This document shows, one piece after another, positions 50,548-60,139 of a DNA stretch of 64,000 bases. Position numbers and translations under genes: made by a program. A model generated the notes under the pieces. That model was not told where the DNA came from. It worked only from the letters and a program-made list of their open reading frames with translations, and made no database searches. The DNA is from Glaesserella sp041817755 (lineage in GTDB: Bacteria > Pseudomonadota > Gammaproteobacteria > Enterobacterales > Pasteurellaceae), in the NCBI RefSeq assembly GCF_041817755.1, contig NZ_JBGYBX010000058.1:11646-75645 (forward strand), given 5' to 3'. Within the stretch, counting starts at the first letter, position 1, and every line of letters starts with the position of its first letter.

Positions 50548-51462
50548 ATGGGCTTCGAACTTCCGATTGCTTCTATCGTATTTGTTTTACTCGTCATTAT
50601 GATCTTGTTTTCAACCATAAAAACCGTACCGCAGGGGTTTCATTGGACGATTGAACGTTTCGGGCGTTATACCAAAACGTTGACGCCGGGATTGAATATC
50701 GTGGTGCCGTTTATTGATCGGGTCGGGCGTAAAATCAACATGATGGAACAAGTATTGGATATTCCGTCGCAAGAAGTGATTTCTAAAGATAATGCGAGCG
50801 TGTCAATTGATGCGGTTTGTTTCGTGCAAGTCATTGATGCCCGCCGTGCGGCTTATGAAGTCAATCACTTGGAACAGGCGATTGTCAATTTAACCATGAC
50901 GAATATGCGTACCGTATTGGGGTCAATGGATTTGGACGATATGCTTTCCCAGCGTGATTTGATTAATGGTCGTTTACTGGCGATTGTGGACGAAGCAACC
51001 AATATTTGGGGCGTGAAAGTCACGCGTATTGAAATTCGTGACGTTCGTCCGCCGAAAGAACTTGTGGCGGCAATGAATGCTCAAATGAAAGCGGAACGTA
51101 ACAAACGTGCCGATATTTTAGAAGCGGAAGGTATCCGTCAAGCGGAAATCTTACGTGCGGAAGGTGAAAAACAATCGCGTATTTTGAAAGCGGAAGGGGA
51201 GCGTCAAGAAGCCTTCCTGCAAGCGGAAGCCCGTGAGCGTGCGGCAGAAGCGGAAGCAAAAGCGACGAAAATGGTATCCGAAGCGATTGCTACGGGAGAT
51301 ACGAAAGCGATTAATTACTTTATTGCTCAAAAATACACGGAAGCCATTAAAGAAATCGGTTCGGCGGAAAACAGCAAGGTCGTACTGATGCCGCTAGAGG
51401 CCGGTAATTTGATTGGTTCGGTTGCGGGTATTGCAGAACTATTGAAAGGTGAGAAAAAATAA
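50548..51462 (+). CDS. qmcA: QmcA-like SPFH/stomatin-family protein
   Basis: A membrane-anchored SPFH-domain protein thought to scaffold quality-control proteases such as FtsH. One N-terminal helix (IASIVFVLLVIMILF) precedes the band-7 domain (VPQGFHWTIERFGRYTKTLTPGLNIVVPF, in parts). A charged region with repeated LxAEGxRQAEILRAEGEKQ follows. The 304 residues match E. coli QmcA (305). It is followed by its usual partner, an NfeD-like gene. Confidence 0.92.
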   Translation: MGFELPIASIVFVLLVIMILFSTIKTVPQGFHWTIERFGRYTKTLTPGLNIVVPFIDRVGRKINMMEQVLDIPSQEVISKDNASVSIDAVCFVQVIDARRAAYEVNHLEQAIVNLTMTNMRTVLGSMDLDDMLSQRDLINGRLLAIVDEATNIWGVKVTRIEIRDVRPPKELVAAMNAQMKAERNKRADILEAEGIRQAEILRAEGEKQSRILKAEGERQEAFLQAEARERAAEAEAKATKMVSEAIATGDTKAINYFIAQKYTEAIKEIGSAENSKVVLMPLEAGNLIGSVAGIAELLKGEKK

Positions 51463-51510
51463 CCACTCATTCCTGCAAAACAAAATGAGCGGGTAAAACG
51501 GGGGGACACA

Positions 51511-51954
51511 ATGATGGAAGAATGGTACTCAGGTTGGGCAGCATGGCTGATTTTAGGATTCGGTTTATTAATTTTGGAAACCGTTGCCCCGGGAATCTTT
51601 ATTATGTGGTGGGGATTTGCCGCAATTATTATTGCGGGATTGGTCGCCATATTTCCGGAGATGGGATTTAGCGGACAAATCATTATTTTTGCCGTTCTTG
51701 CAATTGTTTTTAGTGTCGCATGGTGGAAATATCAGCATGATAAAGACACTAAAGACGACAAAGTTTCGGCATTAAATTCGCGGGAATATTCTATGCTCGG
51801 CGCAAGAGGAACGATCGTTGAAATTTTAGAAAACGGCACGGTTCGCGGTAAATTCGGTGATACAACCTGGCGGGTAAGCGGGGCGGATCTGAAAGTCGGT
51901 GATGCGGTTGAAGTCGTCAAAGTCGATGGGATTACCTTGATCGTAAAAAAATAG
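51511..51954 (+). CDS. ybbJ: NfeD-family protein YbbJ
   Basis: The 147-residue protein has two or three N-terminal hydrophobic helices (AAWLILGFGLLILETVAPGIFIMWWG and IIIFAVLAIVFSVAWW) and a C-terminal OB-fold (ARGTIVEILENGTVRGKFGDTTWRV, in parts). Such proteins pair with SPFH partners. It begins 48 bases after qmcA, after GGGGGGA. Confidence 0.9.
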   Translation: MMEEWYSGWAAWLILGFGLLILETVAPGIFIMWWGFAAIIIAGLVAIFPEMGFSGQIIIFAVLAIVFSVAWWKYQHDKDTKDDKVSALNSREYSMLGARGTIVEILENGTVRGKFGDTTWRVSGADLKVGDAVEVVKVDGITLIVKK

Positions 51955-51988
51955 TCGATTGTTTAGTCGCGATGACATTTCCCAAATA

Positions 51989-52038
51989 AACAAGCGGTAT
52001 GATTTTGTGAAAATTTTACAAAATCGTACCGCTTTGTT
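51989..52038. terminator. USS inverted pair between ybbJ and hrpA
   Basis: AACAAGCGGTATGATTTTGT (51989-52008) pairs with ACAAAATCGTACCGCTTTGT (52018-52037) with one wobble and one slipped T. Convergent genes lie on both sides. Confidence 0.7.
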
Positions 52039-52119
52039 GTGTCGGGGCAGTACGTTGATTTTCTTTATGATTACGGTGAAATTATCAACAGTCACCTAAA
52101 AATCATATGACGGCCGATA

Positions 52120-55100
52120 TTACAATGATTTAATGTCATTCATACTATTCAAAATCCGCTTATCCGAAATCGGATATTTGGTGCCAAGCTGTTGGGCGAA
52201 CAGGCTGACACGCAACTCTTCAATCATATAACGAATTTCCAAGACTTCATCGGAAATCGGTTTGGATTTCGGCAGTTTTGCCAACAGTTGTTGATAGGCG
52301 TTTTGCACCTGTTCCACTCGCAACATTTTAGCTCGGTCGGCATTGCTGTCCACCAGCAACTTATCTAACCGCTTGTCGATAGCGGTGAGATAGCGGTGTA
52401 AATCTGCAAGGCGTTTGTAGCCCGTTTTAGTGACAAAATCAGGGTAAATCAAACCGTCGATTTGGGCTTTAATGTCTGACAGGGCAAATGCCATCGTGAA
52501 ATCCAGCTTACCTTTTAGGCGTTTGTTGATTTCATAGGCAAGAGTGAGATTTTTCTCAACCTGTTTGGCAATCTCGACCGTCGTATCGTTTAAATTCGCC
52601 CTAACGTAGTCGTGCAGGGCGTTAAATTTTTCTTCCGACCATACAAAGCCACCAAACTCTTCCATCAACTTATCCACCGCACAGGCGATACAGTCGTCAA
52701 TCAGTTCTAGCACCTTGCCGAACGGGGCAAAATATAAACCGAGTTTGGCTTTATTCGGCAGTTTTTCGTGCAGATATTTAATCGGCGACGGCACGTTTAG
52801 CAATAACAATCGGCGTAAGCCTGCTTGCATTGCTTTGGCTTGCTCAAATTCTGTTTCAAACAGCTTGATCCCAACAGCATCTTTTTCATCGACAATCGCA
52901 GGGTAGGCTTTCACGCTAAAATGCTGTTTTTTCTGCTCGTAAAATTGTGGTAAATCGGCAAAATTCCACAAATGTACACCGCTTTGTTCAATGCCGTCAT
53001 CGGCAATGTTAGACAGGGTATTTTGCACTTTGTCTTTCAAATTGAATTTCAGTTCATCAAGATTTTCACTTTCCACAAGGCTTTTGCCCTTTTCATCAAT
53101 CACTCGGAAGCTGATCCGCAAATGCGGCGGCAGCTGGCTTAAATCCCATTGTTCAGGCTCAACTAAAACCCCTGTCATTCGGCGAAGTTCATAACTTAGG
53201 CTTTCCAACAACGGCTTTTTAAACGGCTCTGCACGAGATAAAAAGGCTTCCGCATAGTTTGGAGCAGGTACAAAACTACGGCGAGTGGCTTTCGGTAGCG
53301 ATTTAATCAATGCAATGATAAGCTCTTGACGTAACCCCGGAACGTGCCAATCAAAGCCGTGCGTTTCAACTTGGTTTAGCAACGGCAACGGAATATGTAC
53401 TGTCACCCCGTCCGCTTGTGAGCCGATTTCAAACTGATAGCTTAACTTCAATTTGAGCGAACCTTGATACCAGAAATTTGGGAAGTCCAATTCGCTCACT
53501 TTGTTGGCGTTATCATTCATCAAGAACGATTTTTCAAAGTTCAGTAGTTCAGGATCTTTCTGGGACGCTTTTTTCCACCAGCTATCAAAATGTTTGCTGG
53601 AAACGACATCTGTGCCGATCCGCTGATCGTAAAATTCAAACAGCACTTGCTCGTCCACCAAAATATCACGGCGGCGAGATTTATGTTCTAGCTCTTCTAT
53701 CTCTTTGATCAAGCGGTTATTTTCTTTGAAAAATTTGTAATTATTGTGCCATTCGCCTTCCACCAACGCCGAGCGGATAAAAATCTCACGGCTGACAATA
53801 GGATCGATTGCCCCATACATCACAGGACGGCTGGCAACAATCGGAATACCGTAGAGCGATACTTTTTCATCGGCAACCACCGCCCCTTTCGATTTCGCCC
53901 AACGTGGCTCGCTGTAACTGGATTTGGTTAAATGCTTGGCAAGTGGCTCAACCCATTCAGGCTCAATCCGAGCCACCATTCGCCCCCACAATTTGGTGGT
54001 TTCGACCAATTCCGCCGCCATTACCCATTTCGGCTGTTTTTTGAAAAGCACAGAATTAGGGAACAGGTAGAAATGGGCATTTCTCGCCCCTAAATAGTGC
54101 ATTTTTTCGTTATCTTTCAAGCCGATATGCGACAATAAACCCGATAATAAAGCGGTGTGAATTTGTTGATAATTTGCAGGCTCACTGTTAATCGGCAAGC
54201 CCATTTCACGCACCGCAAGGCGAAGCTGATGATAAATATCCTGCCACTCACGCACTCGCAGATAATTGAGATAATCTTTTTGGCAGAGCTTGCGGAACTG
54301 ATTTTTGGTGAGTTCCTTTTGTTGCTCTTGAATAAAATGCCACAGGTTCACAAAGGCTAAAAAATCGCTCTCTTTATCGGCAAAACGACGATGTTTATCA
54401 TCTGCCGACTGCTGTTTTTCTTGCGGACGCTCACGGGGATCTTGAATAGACAACGCCGATACGATCATCATCACTTCGTGCAAACTGCCATTCTTCACCG
54501 CTTCGATCACCATACGACCCAGACGGGGATCGATAGGGAGTTGGGCGAGTTGTTTGCCTATTTCCGTCAATTTATGTGTAGGGACGCCACGCTTGGCGTC
54601 CGTTTTGACATTGTTCAAGGACGCCAAGCGTGGCGTCCCTACAATGGCTTCTAATTCTTCCAAAAGACGAATACCATCTTGAATATGCCGATGATCCGGC
54701 GCATCAACAAACGGAAACGAAGCAATATCCGTCAAACCCAACGCCGTCATCTGCAAGATAACCGAAGCGAGATTTGTCCGCAAAATTTCAGGATCAGTAA
54801 ACTGCGGACGGGCGTTAAAGTCCTCTTCCGAATACAAGCGGATACATATCCCTTCCGAAATACGTCCGCAACGCCCTTTACGCTGGTTGGCGGACGCTTG
54901 AGAAATCGGTTCAATCGGTAAACGCTGAACTTTGGTGCGATAGCTATAACGGGAAATACGCGCCGTTCCTGTATCTATCACATACTTGATATTCGGGATA
55001 GTCAGCGAGGTTTCCGCCACGTTGGTCGCCAAAATAATGCGGTTCAGGTTGCTTGGATTAAAAATGCGTTGTTGTTCTGCGGCTGATAAACGGGCATATA

Positions 55101-56088
55101 ACGGCAAAATTTCTGTATGGCGAAGTTCCTGCTTCTGTAAGGCTTCGGCGGTATCACGAATTTCTCGCTCACCGTTCATAAAAATCAAAATATCACCCCG
55201 ACCTTCCGCTTGTAGTTCGTCCACCGCATTGAGAATGCCTTGTAGTTGGTCTTGATCCTCTTCCTCAATAATCGGACGATAACGCACTTCCACAGGATAA
55301 GTTCTGCCCGACACTTCGATGATCGGTGCATTGTTGAAATGTTTAGAAAAACGTTCCACATCAATAGTTGCAGATGTGATGATCACCTTCAAATCAGGGC
55401 GTTTTGCCAAAATCTGTTTGAGATAACCGAGAATAAAATCGTTGTTGAGCGAGCGTTCGTGGGCTTCGTCAATAATCAACGTATCGTATTGATTGAGATA
55501 ACGGTCATTTTGGATTTCGGCAAGCAGAATACCGTCCGTCATCAATTTGACGAGCGTGTTATCACTGACTTGATCGTTAAAGCGGACTTTATAACCGATA
55601 GTCGAACCGAGTTCCGATTTCAGCTCTTCGGCAATGCGTGTCGCCACCGAGCGAGCCGCAATACGTCTAGGTTGCGTATGCCCGATTAGTCCTTTTACCC
55701 CACGCCCAAGCTCCAAACACATTTTCGGCAACTGCGTGGTTTTGCCCGACCCCGTTTCCCCAGCAATTACTACCACTTGATGTTCGGCAATCAGTTTTAA
55801 AATCTCTTCACGGCGCGCAGAAACAGGCAGATCAGGGTACTCAATCTTTAGTTGTTCGGCTTGTTGTTTACGCGCGAGATAACGGCTTTTACAAGCGGTC
55901 AAATCCGTTTCAATTTCTGCAATAATGGCTTGTTTAGCATTTTCATTTTTGATATTTGAAATGCCGTTAATACGAGAATGCAAACGGCGATAATCTAAAT
56001 TGGTTATATCTTTTAATTGGGCTAACAACGCCTTTTGAGTATCATCAAGCGGTTGGTTTTTTTTATTGTTTTGCAAATTTTGTTTCAT
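52120..56088 (-). CDS. hrpA: HrpA, DEAH-box RNA helicase
   Basis: An ATP-dependent DEAH/RHA RNA helicase involved in mRNA processing and rescue of collided ribosomes in E. coli. The 1322 residues contain AGETGSGKTTQLP (motif I, about 94-106), DEAHERSLNNDF (motif II), ITSATID, TNVAETSLTI and QRKGRCGRISEG, then HA2, OB and long C-terminal DUF3418 domains. E. coli HrpA has 1300 residues; part of the excess is a 22-residue insert at about 482-504 encoded by a 67-bp palindromic element. An uptake sequence encodes TDLTACKSRYLA near residue 65. Confidence 0.96.
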   Translation of the reverse strand: MKQNLQNNKKNQPLDDTQKALLAQLKDITNLDYRRLHSRINGISNIKNENAKQAIIAEIETDLTACKSRYLARKQQAEQLKIEYPDLPVSARREEILKLIAEHQVVVIAGETGSGKTTQLPKMCLELGRGVKGLIGHTQPRRIAARSVATRIAEELKSELGSTIGYKVRFNDQVSDNTLVKLMTDGILLAEIQNDRYLNQYDTLIIDEAHERSLNNDFILGYLKQILAKRPDLKVIITSATIDVERFSKHFNNAPIIEVSGRTYPVEVRYRPIIEEEDQDQLQGILNAVDELQAEGRGDILIFMNGEREIRDTAEALQKQELRHTEILPLYARLSAAEQQRIFNPSNLNRIILATNVAETSLTIPNIKYVIDTGTARISRYSYRTKVQRLPIEPISQASANQRKGRCGRISEGICIRLYSEEDFNARPQFTDPEILRTNLASVILQMTALGLTDIASFPFVDAPDHRHIQDGIRLLEELEAIVGTPRLASLNNVKTDAKRGVPTHKLTEIGKQLAQLPIDPRLGRMVIEAVKNGSLHEVMMIVSALSIQDPRERPQEKQQSADDKHRRFADKESDFLAFVNLWHFIQEQQKELTKNQFRKLCQKDYLNYLRVREWQDIYHQLRLAVREMGLPINSEPANYQQIHTALLSGLLSHIGLKDNEKMHYLGARNAHFYLFPNSVLFKKQPKWVMAAELVETTKLWGRMVARIEPEWVEPLAKHLTKSSYSEPRWAKSKGAVVADEKVSLYGIPIVASRPVMYGAIDPIVSREIFIRSALVEGEWHNNYKFFKENNRLIKEIEELEHKSRRRDILVDEQVLFEFYDQRIGTDVVSSKHFDSWWKKASQKDPELLNFEKSFLMNDNANKVSELDFPNFWYQGSLKLKLSYQFEIGSQADGVTVHIPLPLLNQVETHGFDWHVPGLRQELIIALIKSLPKATRRSFVPAPNYAEAFLSRAEPFKKPLLESLSYELRRMTGVLVEPEQWDLSQLPPHLRISFRVIDEKGKSLVESENLDELKFNLKDKVQNTLSNIADDGIEQSGVHLWNFADLPQFYEQKKQHFSVKAYPAIVDEKDAVGIKLFETEFEQAKAMQAGLRRLLLLNVPSPIKYLHEKLPNKAKLGLYFAPFGKVLELIDDCIACAVDKLMEEFGGFVWSEEKFNALHDYVRANLNDTTVEIAKQVEKNLTLAYEINKRLKGKLDFTMAFALSDIKAQIDGLIYPDFVTKTGYKRLADLHRYLTAIDKRLDKLLVDSNADRAKMLRVEQVQNAYQQLLAKLPKSKPISDEVLEIRYMIEELRVSLFAQQLGTKYPISDKRILNSMNDIKSL
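54577..54643. repeat. 67-bp palindromic element inside hrpA
   Basis: Arms at 54577-54601 and 54619-54643 are perfect inverted copies of 25 bases, 17 bases apart. Each arm starts with TGTAGGG and holds its own hairpin GGACGCC/GGCGTCC. The element is read in frame as hrpA residues about 482-504. Confidence 0.92.
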
Positions 56089-56179
56089 TTTATCGCTGAT
56101 ATTTTATGGTATTTGATAATGCGCAAGATTGTACCATAGAACGAGGATTGGTTCAGGTTTTAGGCTTGCCTATATACGG

Positions 56180-56185
56180 TATAAT
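56180..56185 (+). promoter_or_regulatory. -10 element upstream of the large helicase
   Basis: TATAAT, 46 bases before ATG 56231, in the divergent hrpA-helicase region. The -35 is unclear. Confidence 0.4.
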
Positions 56186-56230
56186 CCCTACAATGACTTA
56201 TATTTCAAAGAATCATAATTGCAAACAAAC

Positions 56231-59200
56231 ATGATGTCTCAAAATAAACTCACCTCAAAACAAATTGCCATTTTAGATTTTTGGCACAAAATTGAATTTT
56301 TCCTACCCTACGATCTGCAAGACGCACTTTCTAAAATTACAAAGAAAAAGCAGATTTATCAGCCTTTTTCCGCACAAGCTATTTCGACCTATCAAGCTGA
56401 GGATCTTTGGTTAAATCCTTATAAAGGTGAAAATGAAATTGTGGTGGGCTTCGATCTGTTTATCGGTATTTATGAAAAGGAGGAACTAGGGGAGCAGCTA
56501 AAAGAGATGCTTGCCCTAGGAGAAGAAAGCGACAATGTTCGTTTTATTGGAAATCAGTTGACTAAACGTAATTTAACTGAAGAAGGCAAGGGGTTAAGTT
56601 GTTGCGCTAAAATCAGTTTGGATGAATTGGGGCGATTAGATCCATATAAATCGGGTAATATTGAAGTTTCTACTGCACCGTGGGCAATAGGGCAAATTCG
56701 TCAGCACGGCGGAGATGTAAGCTGTCTTGATTTTGATAAATTTGATGGAGAAATGAAATCATTAAAAGATTTGTTGGCGGACTTTTTGAAAACGCAGATT
56801 GAACCGAAAGTTACTGAAGAAAACCCATTACCGGCTTTAAATGGTGAGAACATTGCAGAATTGGTGCAAATAGTGACAGATTGGATGTATTTTCAATCTG
56901 AACAAACAGGTTTACCTGAGCTTTATCTTTATCCACGTAAAGGAACAGTAAAACAAGAAAAAACAGTGAATAGTGAAATTGCGCCTTTTAGTGTAGAAGT
57001 TGAGCACATTCAAATTTCTATTATGAATAGCTTTTTTGCAACAGATATTGCTAAAGTGATTCGTGCAGGGAAATCACAAGAAAGTGTTGGCACAACGTTG
57101 GATGCATACCTTCGTAAAAGCTACAAACGAATTGATTTATACAATACTGATGAGGGGAAAGAATGCATTATTGAGCATTTGAAACCACAATATATCAATC
57201 GTGGGCACTGGTTTAGTGAAAACCCTCATCATATGAGTTTGATGCAACAATTTGCAATCAATACAATTTTTAAAGAAGTGGATAAAAAACATCAAAGTCA
57301 GTCACTTTTTTCAGTGAATGGTCCACCTGGGACAGGAAAGACAACATTGTTGCGTGATATTTTTTCAGAAAATATTGTGCGCAGAGCGAGCGTATTGGCG
57401 CATTATGAAGATGTAAAAAGTACCTTTAAAGAAGAGAAAATTAAGGTTGAATTTGGTAAATCAACTTTAGAATTAGCAGTGTTGCAAGATGATCTCACAG
57501 GTTATGAAATGGTTGTTACTTCTTCAAATAATGCGGCGGTACAAAATATTTCAGAAGAGTTACCGCAAGTAAAAGCCTTAGGTAAAAATTGGCAAGATGA
57601 GCTACATCAACCTAAAGTAACCTATTTGCAAAACGTAGCAAGAAATTTGACTGCTTGTAAAAAGATTAACAAGAAAAAAGTATACAAGGAGATTGAGCCT
57701 CAACAATCTTCTTGGGGATTGATTGCGTGTATTTTAGGGCGTAAAGCGAATCGAGATTTCTTTGTTGAACAATTTACGCAAGCACCGGATGAGAGTGCAG
57801 ATGGTTTCAAAAAGAATTATTTTGATAGCATTTACACATGGCGTCAAAAATATGTAGGACCTAATTTCTTAGAGGCGAAGAAATTCTTTTTAGAAAAGAA
57901 AAAAGCCGTTGAAACACACATTGAGCAGCTTTCACATTATATGCAAACAGTATTAGAATGGAAAAAGTGGGTAGAGCTAGATGTTGAACAAGAAATTCAA
58001 AGTAATCAAAAATTGATTGAGCGTGCAATTTCACTACTTGAAGGTTTACAGCAAGATCAAATGCTTATTGAACAAGGTAAGCCAAATTTCTTTGTGAAGC
58101 TTTTTATACCGAAAAAACAAAGAGCATATGTAGAAAAATTGCGAGAAAACTTTCAAGCACAGAAAATGCAAAAAGATCACAAAATGCGTGCTGAAGATGC
58201 GTTAGAGCTGGCTCAACAAAAGAAACAAGAAAAAACTAAGCTTCATCAGCAATTAAGTGTTTTACAGAAGCAATTAAGTAAAGTGTGTACACCAACTGAC
58301 ATGTTCGAAAATATTGAGCAAGATGAGTGGCAGATTAGTGGATTTTGGTCAGATGAAAATTTAAATCAGAAACGTGCAGAATTATTTCACGCGGCACTTG
58401 TTCTTCATGAAGCGTGGATCTCAGAAAGTATGAGATTTGGATTTAGTGGTAATATACTCGCTATAAAAAATCTGATTGGTGGGCAACAACTTCAAGGAGA
58501 TAAGAGTAAAGTAGAAGAAACAGCAAAAGTAATTTGGCAAAGTTTATTTATGATGGTGCCTATCGCCTCAACAACTTTTGCTTCGTTTGGTTTTTTATTC
58601 CGTTATTTAGGTGCAAATAGTCTTGGTTGGGTATTTGTGGATGAAGCTGGACAAGCAATTCCTCAGGCCGCTGTTGGAGCATTATGGCGTGCAAAAAATG
58701 CCGTAGTGGTGGGCGATCCACTACAAATTGAACCCGTGTTTACCACGCCCGAAAATCTAACAGATATTTTACTTAAAGCAAGTAACATCAATGTTGATTT
58801 TGAGGTTTCTCCACATAAAACATCGGTGCAAGTTCTCTCAGATAAAGCAAATCCGTATGGAGCAAGTATTCATTTTGACAATGAAGAAACTTGGATTGGT
58901 AGTCCTTTACGTGTTCATCGCCGTTGCTTGGATCCTATGTTCTCTATTTCAAACCGAATAGCTTATCAAGGTAAAATGGTGTTTGGAATGAATAAACGAT
59001 TTCCTGATAGCGATCCTTGGCTAATGCAGCAAAGTGCTTGGTTGAACCTTTCAGAGGGAGAAGAACAAGAACAAAAAGAAATTGAATTTGTGGCAGATCT
59101 ATTCCATCAGCTTTGTAAGTTTAGTTACAAATATAAAAAGAAAATATTACCACCTGTATATATAATTTCGCCATTTAAAGATATTTGTGAGCAAATTCGT

Positions 59201-59557
59201 TCAACACTTGCAAGCAAAGAAGAGCTTTGGAAAGCCTTTGAAACAAAAGGTTCTGAATGGGTGGATAAAAACGTAGGGACTGTTCATACTTTCCAAGGTA
59301 AGGAAAATAGTATTGTTTTGTTGGTTTTGGGAAGAAATGCCACCGATATTGGTAGAGCAGCTCCGTTGGTTACAAAGCCTAATTTATTGAACGTAGCAGC
59401 AACCCGAGCAAAAGAACGCTTCTTTGTAATTGGTAATTATGAAGTTTGGAAAGAAAAATATGAATGCTTTAAACAAGCCTCACCAATTTTAAAAGAGGTC
59501 GTTGAAGCAAATAAATTCTTTAAAGATTTTGTTGAACGTGTTCAGGCACCGAAATAA
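56231..59557 (+). CDS. Large SF1 (Upf1-like) helicase, unknown role
   Basis: A superfamily 1 helicase of the COG1112 type. I start at ATG 56231 (another ATG follows directly); an upstream TTG at 56219 is less likely. In numbering from the TTG frame: Walker A GPPGTGKTTLL at 368-378, TSSNNAAVQNI (motif Ia), DEAGQ at 808-812, VVGDPLQIEPV, VHTFQGKENSIV and NVAATRAKERFFVIGN. About 430 residues between motifs I and II hold a long charged coiled-coil (about 560-720). The first 350 residues match nothing I know. No nuclease motif is seen. The gene is visibly more AT-rich than its neighbours and has only one decayed USS. Role could be RNA metabolism or phage defence. Confidence 0.8.
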   Translation: MMSQNKLTSKQIAILDFWHKIEFFLPYDLQDALSKITKKKQIYQPFSAQAISTYQAEDLWLNPYKGENEIVVGFDLFIGIYEKEELGEQLKEMLALGEESDNVRFIGNQLTKRNLTEEGKGLSCCAKISLDELGRLDPYKSGNIEVSTAPWAIGQIRQHGGDVSCLDFDKFDGEMKSLKDLLADFLKTQIEPKVTEENPLPALNGENIAELVQIVTDWMYFQSEQTGLPELYLYPRKGTVKQEKTVNSEIAPFSVEVEHIQISIMNSFFATDIAKVIRAGKSQESVGTTLDAYLRKSYKRIDLYNTDEGKECIIEHLKPQYINRGHWFSENPHHMSLMQQFAINTIFKEVDKKHQSQSLFSVNGPPGTGKTTLLRDIFSENIVRRASVLAHYEDVKSTFKEEKIKVEFGKSTLELAVLQDDLTGYEMVVTSSNNAAVQNISEELPQVKALGKNWQDELHQPKVTYLQNVARNLTACKKINKKKVYKEIEPQQSSWGLIACILGRKANRDFFVEQFTQAPDESADGFKKNYFDSIYTWRQKYVGPNFLEAKKFFLEKKKAVETHIEQLSHYMQTVLEWKKWVELDVEQEIQSNQKLIERAISLLEGLQQDQMLIEQGKPNFFVKLFIPKKQRAYVEKLRENFQAQKMQKDHKMRAEDALELAQQKKQEKTKLHQQLSVLQKQLSKVCTPTDMFENIEQDEWQISGFWSDENLNQKRAELFHAALVLHEAWISESMRFGFSGNILAIKNLIGGQQLQGDKSKVEETAKVIWQSLFMMVPIASTTFASFGFLFRYLGANSLGWVFVDEAGQAIPQAAVGALWRAKNAVVVGDPLQIEPVFTTPENLTDILLKASNINVDFEVSPHKTSVQVLSDKANPYGASIHFDNEETWIGSPLRVHRRCLDPMFSISNRIAYQGKMVFGMNKRFPDSDPWLMQQSAWLNLSEGEEQEQKEIEFVADLFHQLCKFSYKYKKKILPPVYIISPFKDICEQIRSTLASKEELWKAFETKGSEWVDKNVGTVHTFQGKENSIVLLVLGRNATDIGRAAPLVTKPNLLNVAATRAKERFFVIGNYEVWKEKYECFKQASPILKEVVEANKFFKDFVERVQAPK

Positions 59558-59602
59558 GAATTAAGGGTAATACATTATGTGTTGCCCTTGTTTTTTTGAA
59601 AT

Positions 59603-60055
59603 TTAAATTTTTCCTACAACCAGCGACAAAATCCCTGCCGCAATTAACGGTCCGACAGGTACGCCTTTTAAGAAGGCGACACCGATAATAGTGCCGATTA
59701 ATAATCCTGTGACTAGCACAGGTTGGTTGCCCATGAGATTGACCCCTCGTCCGCCGAGCCAGGCAACGACGACACCGGCTAGGATTGCGACAATCATCTT
59801 CCAGTTAAGCAACTGGGCGATTTCAGGGAAAGCAATTCGTCCTGATACAAGCGGGGCAAGTACGCCGATAGTTAGAATGATAATGCCGATTTTGATGCCG
59901 TATTGATCGAGATAAGGTACATATTTTGCCAATAATGTTTGTTGCATAATCAATAAGACAGCAGCGGAAATGGTCACGGCACTATTTTGGCTGAAAATAC
60001 CGAGTAAAATTAAGGCGACAAGTAGCAGGGCAACGGAATTAAATTGTAGAGACAT
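59603..60055 (-). CDS. yeaL: YeaL, UPF0756 (DUF441) membrane protein
   Basis: The 150-residue protein has four or five hydrophobic helices (VALLLVALILLGIF, ILTIGVLAPLV, MIVAILAGVVVAWLGG and GLLIGTIIGVAFLKGVPVG). These and the ending GPLIAAGILSLVVGKI fit the UPF0756 family. The start is ATG 60055; the longer frame is USS-derived noncoding sequence. Function unknown. It lies downstream of grpE behind a terminator-like hairpin. Confidence 0.9.
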   Translation of the reverse strand: MSLQFNSVALLLVALILLGIFSQNSAVTISAAVLLIMQQTLLAKYVPYLDQYGIKIGIIILTIGVLAPLVSGRIAFPEIAQLLNWKMIVAILAGVVVAWLGGRGVNLMGNQPVLVTGLLIGTIIGVAFLKGVPVGPLIAAGILSLVVGKI

Positions 60056-60105
60056 AGTGAACAAGCGGTCTGATTTGAGGAAAATTTTGCAAATTCGGAA
60101 AAATG

Positions 60106-60132
60106 AAATGGTATGGATAAACCATACCATTT
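60106..60132 (-). terminator. Terminator of grpE
   Basis: AAATGGTATGG, 5-base loop, CCATACCATTT, an 11-bp stem followed on the minus strand by CATTTTTCC. It lies eight bases after the grpE stop. Confidence 0.7.
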
Positions 60133-60139
60133 GTATTCA

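Noticed and set aside
56231..59557. Mokosh-type defence helicase
   Set aside because: No phospholipase D (HxK) motif is visible at the C-terminus and no partner nuclease gene is adjacent, so I do not assign a named system.
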